64,000 nucleotides of DNA from Polytrichum commune. Its lineage: Eukaryota > Streptophyta > Polytrichopsida > Polytrichales > Polytrichaceae. The notes under the pieces are model-generated. The model was not told the DNA's origin. It was given only the letters and a program-made list of their open reading frames with translations, and ran no database searches. The stretch is taken from contig OX485803.1 of assembly GCA_950295325.1 (NCBI GenBank), positions 3,534,001 to 3,598,000 on the forward strand. The letters are read 5' to 3'. Of this stretch, positions 57,421 through 64,000 are shown piece after piece. A program made the translations under genes and the position numbers. The stretch's first letter is position 1. Each line of letters opens with the position of its first letter.

Positions 57421-60295
57421 ATCTCACCACCGTGTACCATAGCCCGAATTTCAAAACTTTGTCTGCTAAATCGAAACATGGCGACTCACTCAAGGGCTCC
57501 AATACAGCTCCTCGCTAAAACATAAGTGTTCACGTGCCGTGAAGAAGACTCATTCTTCACTAACTGCATTGAACTTATGAGAGGTGTGGCACCCACAAAT
57601 AGTGCACACTACACTAAGATTAGTTGTCAATAGATCATCCACTAGTGCTACAGCTGGAATGAATTAGTCTCCACCGCTGCCTGAAAGAATTTCCCACCTC
57701 TTGAATCATCACCTGATTTTTATCAGCTATGTCTGCCAATGTAACTGTAGAGGGCACTCTTTTTTATCTTTACTGGTGCTGGAATGTTGTTTCCATGTAG
57801 GATATAACTGGTCTTGACCAATCTAAGAATGACACGTGGCGGGCTTGAGGGGAATTTTTTGTCAGAATAGAGAGATCTCTCCACACCAATGTCCGGGGAG
57901 AACCGGTATTTAGTGTAATGGTGGTCAATTGGTTTTGTGAAAAATCCGGTTGAATTGGGAAAGTGGAGGATGTGAAACCGATGCTTTTTAAAAAAAAACA
58001 GATTTCAACTGGCGACCATTTTGAGGAGGAGGATTTTTACCCGGATGAATTGTGAAATAGGTGGATTTCATCTGGTTTGATTCATCTAGGGCCGGATATC
58101 ATCTGGTTCTAGGGTGTAGGTTATGTGTTCGTTGTAGGCTTGTAGCGATTTGGTGAATGGCGGATAAGCGAAGCTTTTGCTTCGTTATTGCATTTCATTG
58201 TTGACGGCTAGCGTTTAGAATGTATTATGCGTGTCTCTATGAAAGATCTTTGTGGTGATCTTGATAACGTACCTATGGAAGCCATAGCTTTATGGAGGAA
58301 CTCTACAAAGTTTAGATGGTTATTTCCACATCCACAGAGACACCTTTCATGACATTTTCCTCTTGAAGGTGAAGATGATATTGCTGATTTTGACTCTAAC
58401 AATTGATGAATTTCATTTTTGTATATAGTATGGTATGTTAGGCTATTCTTTTATCATGTTGTGGTCTCAAATCTAATATGAGGTTTTAAGACCGAGGTAT
58501 GACAGAAGAGGAAATCCATGGCCATCAACCGGTTGATGGATTATTTCAAGCTCAACTCCTGCTATGGATAAATTGTTCATCATTGTTGTTGTTTCTTGTA
58601 TGTAATGAACTGTTGATCATTGTTGTTGGATGTTGATATCATTACATATTATTGTTGTATGTTGATATGTTCATTGGACGTTGTTGTTGAATGGTGTATA
58701 TTGTTTCTAGATATAATTTTGCTACATTGGAAACCGGCTTACTTATCAATGCCCAAGTTTTTGACCAGTTGTCATTACAATGAAGAGGAAATTAACCGGC
58801 ACTTGAAAAAAAGTATAGGATATTGGCCGGTCCAAATTAATAGCAACAAGTTCATAACCGGTCAAATCCTGAAAAAACCAGTAGAAGTTGTGAAGGGGCG
58901 GATTTTAGCTGGTTGAGCTCAAAAATCTCCCAAACCCTGCTCCACACTTCAAAATCAACAAGCACAGGAAGGGTTTTGGTACTAACACCAACAAGGAACT
59001 AACACCTACACTATCGACCAGAGTCATACATCTAACCTCCAAAGGACTGACAGACCCAAAATTGGTTGTAGATAGCTTTGTATTTTGCAATGATGTTGCG
59101 ACCACTTGTACTTGGAGTGTCCATCATTCTCTTGTAAATGCCTCAATACTCTTGTACCTTAGATGTAGCTTTGAATAGAGGTATACATTCATGCGTGCTC
59201 ACACATACTTGGGGAGGGAGTGTTATCACACAAAAGTTAGCGACATGTCTTAATCTTGAACATGTAAACTCACGTGCAATTCTCAGAGACTGTTACCCCC
59301 AACAAATCAACAATCATATGCATGTGTTCAAAAATAGTCATGAAAAAAATTCTCAATTGAACTAGCACTTGTGAAGGACTCCCAAGGACTACCCATACAA
59401 CAAACCTCATACACAAATACAAATAGTGCGCAAAAAATGGCATGGTCCTTTAGGACTTAAGGGCTTCAAATGATTAAAGAGGGTTCAAATGATTTTGGGT
59501 TCGGTGTTGGTTTTGGGTTCAATTGTTGCAAGGAAGTTGTTGCATCCCAATTGACATTATATCCTAGAGGTGCCAAAACTACTACATTTCTGCACATAAC
59601 TTGCTAGTGTACTATGGGTAAAATTTAGAACATATAAGGTCTGTGGGCCTTATGTGGTCAATCTTCTTAATCAGACGCTTGTATTTGAGCGGTATACATG
59701 TGGCAAGGCCTGTAGTTAAGAAGAAACACCAGATAGACACATGGCATTGCACTGCAATACTCTTTGCTCAATATGTAGATACAAGTCTAGGTTTAATAGT
59801 TAGCACAATTGGGAGGGCATATGGGGTCACTGGAAGAGAAAGACAATCTTTGTTTTGACCTCATATAACTCGTGTCTCAACTTTGGTTCTGAAACAACTT
59901 GCAATGACAATCTTCGCAATTCGCATTTGCGAACCGGAGGAGATAATTCCCGACTTGATCCAGCAGCCGAAGAATCAGGAAGTTTTGGCTTTATCAAAAT
60001 AAAATGTTTATGTTTGACGACGACGAAAACAATTTAGGATGGGAGGAGGGAACTGGCTACAATCTGAGACTGGCTTGCAGGGAGCTGAGGTAACTCCAGG
60101 GACTGCAGGAGGTCAAAAGGTGTGCTTTCTTCCTCTTGGAAGCAATGCATGAATCATGTATAATCTACAGGTCCAATTTGGACCAACTTTGCACTGCCTT
60201 ATGAAGAAGATTGACAGCCCTATATGAAACAACTGTTCCTCAACATATTCTATCTTCTCATTACATTTCCCTATGTCAAGTGAGCCCCATTAGCT
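57421..60295. other. No supported gene; R2 fragment inside
   Basis: 57885-58100 starts ATGTCCGGGGAGAACCGG, like the tip of R1, but then diverges. A plus-strand stretch around 58230-58405 reads somewhat like protein (M-K-D-L-C-G-D-L-D) with no family recognised. 59640-59725 is a short R2 fragment (CTTAATCAGACGCTTGTATT and after). Confidence 0.4.
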
Positions 60296-60439
60296 TCAAA
60301 ATCTCATGTAACTGCCATATTCTGAGCTTCTCCCTCCTTCGTCACCTCCTGCCTCTACTGTTGAGGAACAAAAGCTAATTGCTAACAGATAGCTCACTAA
60401 ACTCTCGTGTTTGTACAGGACTTTGAGCCTGTGGCGCCC

Positions 60440-60760
60440 TGCCTTGCACCGTTCACTCAACTTGCTACCGTCAACGGCCAACTGTTTTGGAACTTTAGAA
60501 TGGTGACTGCGTGACCATCCATCCATGCAATCCCCGTTCACAATTTCCAAAAATATATACCTGACTAGTTTGGACCCACGCCATCTTGGCCTGTTGCACC
60601 CGTGCAAATGAATTAATATCCAAGTCCATCGCCGAACAATCCACTCAACATGCAGCCGCCAACAGCTGGCCGTTTTGGAACTTTGGAACGGTGACTGCGG
60701 CATCGTCCACACCCACCCGCCCTCGCCGTCGGTTGCCAAAATGTATACATGATATGATAT
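60440..60760 (-). repeat. Local ~200-bp duplication
   Basis: 60452-60555 and 60645-60750 share CACTCAAC, then GCCAAC, GGCC, GTTTTGGAACTTT, GGTGACTGCG, CATCC and CCAAAA-TATA in the same order, about 197 bp apart. On the minus strand both copies fall in one long frame (60296-60805, 169 codons), giving a repeated peptide. No domain recognised. Confidence 0.65.
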
Positions 60761-61039
60761 AGATAGGTGAGTACAGATTCTATATCCAACAACATCATAG
60801 CTCATGTTTTACTAAGCTCCGGGCCGACAACCTAAAATGCGTCATTTGCAAACCGACTGTATTCACCAACAAAGGACTGCAAATTCTACCTGCGGACTGC
60901 TCGTGATAAAAAAAATTGGCGAGAAATCCTTCTCTCGAGACAGACAACCCTAATCACAACCTGAGAGCACAAGACAGGTCATGGGCTCTCAAATAGTGAT
61001 AATTTATGTCGATCAACAATTGGAGTTGGTGGAGTTGGT

Positions 61040-61395
61040 GCTATGAATTCTTTTTCTTTTCTTTTTGAGCTCTCGGTAGGGTTTAGGTCCCTCTTCCCTG
61101 CACAGATTCGCGTCGCCTTCTCCTTTGTTTGGGCTTTGATGCCCTACCGCTGCTCTTGAGGGTGCTTTGTAATTTTTCCGTCCGAGGTATGATTTGATGT
61201 ACCACGGGTTCCTTGCCAACTGGAACCCCCACATCCGCCTTAACCATAGGAGCCCTAATATTATCAAGTGGTGCATCATCCACAGTGGGGCGATCCGGAG
61301 CCAAAAGGGCCCAGGCCGGAGAATTGTTAGAATGAATGACCCATGGTGTGCGCTTGGCGGGTACCACAACTTGAAGTTGCCGATCAACTACCCAC
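61040..61395 (-). pseudogene. Exon-like fragment, unrecognised protein
   Basis: A minus-strand frame reads W-V-V-D-R-Q-L-Q-V-V-V, later P-V-G-K-E-P-V-V-H-Q-I-I-P, and ends in a basic K-Q-R-R-R-R-R-E stretch. The plus strand at 61395-61400 corresponds to a minus-strand TTATCCAG/GTGGG, an acceptable splice acceptor. Such proline-rich text followed by a basic tail occurs in plant LINE ORF1 proteins as well as host proteins. No adjoining endonuclease or RT was found, so I leave the family open. Confidence 0.3.
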
Positions 61396-62144
61396 CTGGA
61401 TAACAAGTTTAATTTGCAAAAGGTGTCAATGAATAATCACCTTCTTGGTGCACACTTACATAAACCCGTTGTATGTAAATTGGCATCAATAGTGTGCACA
61501 GGACTACCTAAACCCTAATTTCATGTCTCTGATATTTCAAAACTGTCTTTGGTAAAAAAGGGTAGGATGCAGCGACCATCTTATAATGTTCAATGATACA
61601 ATGATTTAAGAAGATAACACCTTGTAGGGTGGTCTTTGAGATTTCAAAATGCCAGCCACGGAAGATGGATGTACTGAGTGGATGGGACGCCCCGCTGTCT
61701 TACGAAACTAAGAAGATTCATGTATGGGAATTAAGAAGTGTAACTATGACTTTTGGTCCGGAGTTGGTTGTTTCTGCATGTTGCATGTTTGGAGGTAGTG
61801 TGGAGGTTTGAACTCATAACTTTCTATATAAAAGTTCGTTGGGGTCGAACTCCGAGTCATTTTGGCATGCCAAAGAAGTCCTCAAATGAGTTTGGCCCCT
61901 CAATGAACCCGAATAGAATGCTCTTCATTGCAATTCATACACTACCTCCAAGGATGCACCATCACAAGTGGAAAGATTTTTTTTGGTTTTGCATGCAAAT
62001 CAAACAACCAGTGGAAAATCACAGGGGACCAACTCCCGTGAAAAAGGCCCATCGAGTTAAAAGGACAACTCTACACTAGCAAATTGCGATTCAGGAACAC
62101 AAGTCAAAATTTACATTCAAAAGTTGAGAGGTGGAGAATTGTCC

Positions 62145-62742
62145 TTACATGGAAGGGTGCTTGTTGCGCGCGTCTGCTTCCACTCGCGCCCACCACATCA
62201 ATACTTTCGTCCCACAACTACCTAAAGGCTCCACCAAAGACTCAGATTCCACAATATCTCGAACATCCAGCAACCCTACCCCATTAGCCCAATCATCCCA
62301 CATGTTAATCCATGATGGCCGATTGATGCCATTATCGTCCCAAAGAGCCTTTGCATTTATAGCAAACCCTGCCCATTCTAGCCCTTGTAATGATTTCTCT
62401 TCTCCTCTCAGCTTCCCATCCTCAGGTATATGCCACCCAGTGATATTTCCAAGAGCATTACAAACAGGTCCTTGAATTCTTGTGATGTATCCCTTAGATA
62501 CATTATTTTTCTCACTTTGAGAGTCAATCACTTCAGTCTCCAATTTCAGGTCTTCCACGTAGCTGTGATCTGCTGTTTCGGAGGCAAGATTAAGATGGCC
62601 CATTCTAGTATGAATCAGCGTCCCTATGGAAAAAGCACCAACCCATTGGACACTTTGCACTTCATCAAAAAGTTGGAGGCTGTGAATGTTGCCTTCCTCA
62701 ATAAACATCACTATTCCCTTCCATCTCTGATCTCGTATGTAC
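62145..62742 (-). pseudogene. Exon-like fragment, unrecognised protein
   Basis: An uninterrupted minus-strand frame of nearly 200 codons, the longest in the last 15 kb, has balanced protein-like composition (W-V-G-A-F-S-I-G near its start, W-I-N-M-W-D-D-W-A-N-G-V-G, later W-W-A-R-V-E-A-D-A-R). At its upstream edge the minus strand reads TTTGAAACAG/GTACATACG, a plausible 3' splice site after a pyrimidine-poor stretch. I do not recognise a family. It may be an exon of a host gene, a captured fragment or chance; the overlapping frames on the other strand look less protein-like. Confidence 0.35.
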
Positions 62743-62938
62743 CTGTTTCAAATATTAGATCATCACATGTTAGATGCAGACTTATACTCAAATAGTTTTT
62801 CCTCTTTCAATTCATCAGCATGATCCTAATTGTCAATATAAGTAACTTCACTTTTTGAAGTAAATAAATTTTCTACAGGGTGACATTCAACACAGCACAT
62901 TGGAGTGATTGAGGTGATAGTGTTTTCTTTTCTTTTTT

Positions 62939-62964
62939 GGGGGGGATGGGGGGGGGGGGGGGGG
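62939..62964. repeat. Interrupted poly-G tract
   Basis: Seven and seventeen G separated by AT. With 5825-5847 it is one of two long G runs in the window. Confidence 0.95.
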
Positions 62965-63504
62965 TTATTGCACATACTAATGCAAAGTGTCATGTGGTTA
63001 CCCTAATGGTCAAATTCTTGACCATTATTTGTAACCTAGGCAAAGGCCTCATAATAGGGCAAGTGCCACTATGTATCAGGCCAATACCACTATTTCTTAT
63101 AAACAGTGTAGTCCTCCAAGGATAAAGCTTTTGAGGGTAGAATGTCAAGTTTAATCAAGAATCTAATTTTTTTTCACAACCACACCTATCAAAAGTACCT
63201 CATTTACCACAATAGAAAACTATTTAAATTTCCACCCATAGTCTTGGAAAGACAACGGTGCGTCTCAACATGAACTTGAGAAGAAAAGAAAAAGAAAATT
63301 AGCTCAGCCTTAAGACATCCTGAGCGCCTGAGTGTTTCTCTAGAGTTGATTTCCTTAGCAATCCCGCATTGCGCTTCCTGCTTAATACCGAACTACAGTT
63401 TCCACGTGGAGTCTGAATGGATCTTGACCCATGTAAGATTACCATTTGGCCCCAGAAAAATTCCAAGATAGTGATACTTTGAAAGCCATTGAGCCGGGAA
63501 GCTA

Positions 63505-63790
63505 TAATTCGGGTAGATGTGCCTAATTTGGATACTTATCTTAATTGGACATCTGTATTTGAGTGATACGTGGTTAGGTGTAGCTCCCTAAAGAACAGAT
63601 ACCAAAAAGGCGCCATGTGTACTATGTGCAACAAAAAGTGCAAAACGCACATGTGGAGAATAGGTCAGTGGTCCAAGAATTGGTACTGCTAACCATCTCG
63701 TAGTAAACGCGTGTTTCATATCCTAGGAGAAGTGGGCTAGTCAGGAAGAGTAACCCTTTAAGACCCATCTTCCTCATATGTTGCAATTTT
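63505..63790 (+). repeat. Dispersed repeat R2, copy 4
   Basis: GTAGATGTGCCTAATTTGGA at 63511, GTATTTGAGTGATACGTGG near 63556, TGCTAACCATCTCGTA near 63688, ATCCTAGGAGAAGTGGG near 63720 and TTTAAGACCCATCTTCC near 63757 match copies 2 and 3. Confidence 0.7.
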
Positions 63791-64000
63791 TCAATGAAGC
63801 TTGACTGATTATTCCATGTGTTTCATGAAGTGATAATTAAATTACGCAAACAAACGATTACAATTCCCCACACATGACACACCTGAGCCCTTCGATTCGC
63901 ATCCGCGTCTCCACCTTCGCCTGCTCCTCAGGATCATAAGGCATGCCCTCATTCCAACCCAAATGCACCAACCTCTCCACCTGTGCATTTTGTAGCAACA

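Noticed and set aside
57889-58100. A fourth R1 copy starting at ATGTCCGGGGAGAACCGG
   Set aside because: Only the first dozen bases match; the rest diverges and lacks the R1 blocks.

Overview
The window looks like nuclear DNA of a land plant, probably a seed plant with a large, repeat-rich genome. The evidence is its content: AT-rich sequence filled with plant-type Ty3/gypsy and Ty1/copia LTR retrotransposons, MITEs of several superfamilies, a tRNA-derived SINE, a Mutator-type element and a Tc1-type transposon. I find no convincing intact host gene. Apart from one retrotransposon gag and one transposase, nearly all open reading frames are chance frames or decayed transposon pieces. I could not run searches, so family names rest on motifs, ends and target-site duplications (TSDs) read by eye.

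Layout, left half. 1-3829 is the 3' part of a decayed Ty3/gypsy chromovirus with its 3' LTR. 3.8-19 kb is an accretion of small dispersed repeats, named here R1, R2, R4 and R5, with nested MITEs: a foldback MITE (9598-9741), two TIR elements with CACTT ends (9977-10333, 11151-11649), a pogo/Emigrant-type MITE (12229-12706) and a hAT-type MITE (15624-16125). Next come a GC-rich patch and a copia LTR fragment (19394-19735). 22227-22426 is a SINE with a perfect 13-bp TSD. 23018-26317 is a 3.3-kb inverted-repeat element with CACTA-like tips and a nested foldback MITE, and it abuts a LINE fragment.

Layout, centre. 29344-36988 is a complete, young Ty3/gypsy element. Its LTRs differ at one base in 745, yet pol is broken by many stops and frameshifts. 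An 86-bp tandem array with dimer periodicity follows (38107-38810). Then comes a structurally complete Tc1-type transposon (38866-41011) with long TIRs, a TA TSD and an uninterrupted DD34E transposase. It is the most notable item, because described plant Tc1/mariner elements are mostly of other catalytic types.

Layout, right half. 43398-44574 is a nested DNA element carrying a 342-bp MITE (43855-44196); a related empty site for that MITE lies near 19050 in the same window. 46283-48340 is a decayed copia pol with LTR on the minus strand. 49686-52713 is a Mutator-type element with a perfect 9-bp TSD, TIRs of about 800 bp and tandemly repeated gene-fragment units. 52.7-64 kb holds further repeats, a 79-bp retroposed insert with a 13-bp TSD (56253-56331) and two exon-like minus-strand stretches (61040-61395, 62145-62742) that may be the only non-transposon coding remnants.

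The genes do not form a host pathway. What can be read is a history of insertion and nesting: old gypsy, copia and LINE debris, then MITEs and SINEs, then the recent gypsy and Tc1-type insertions.
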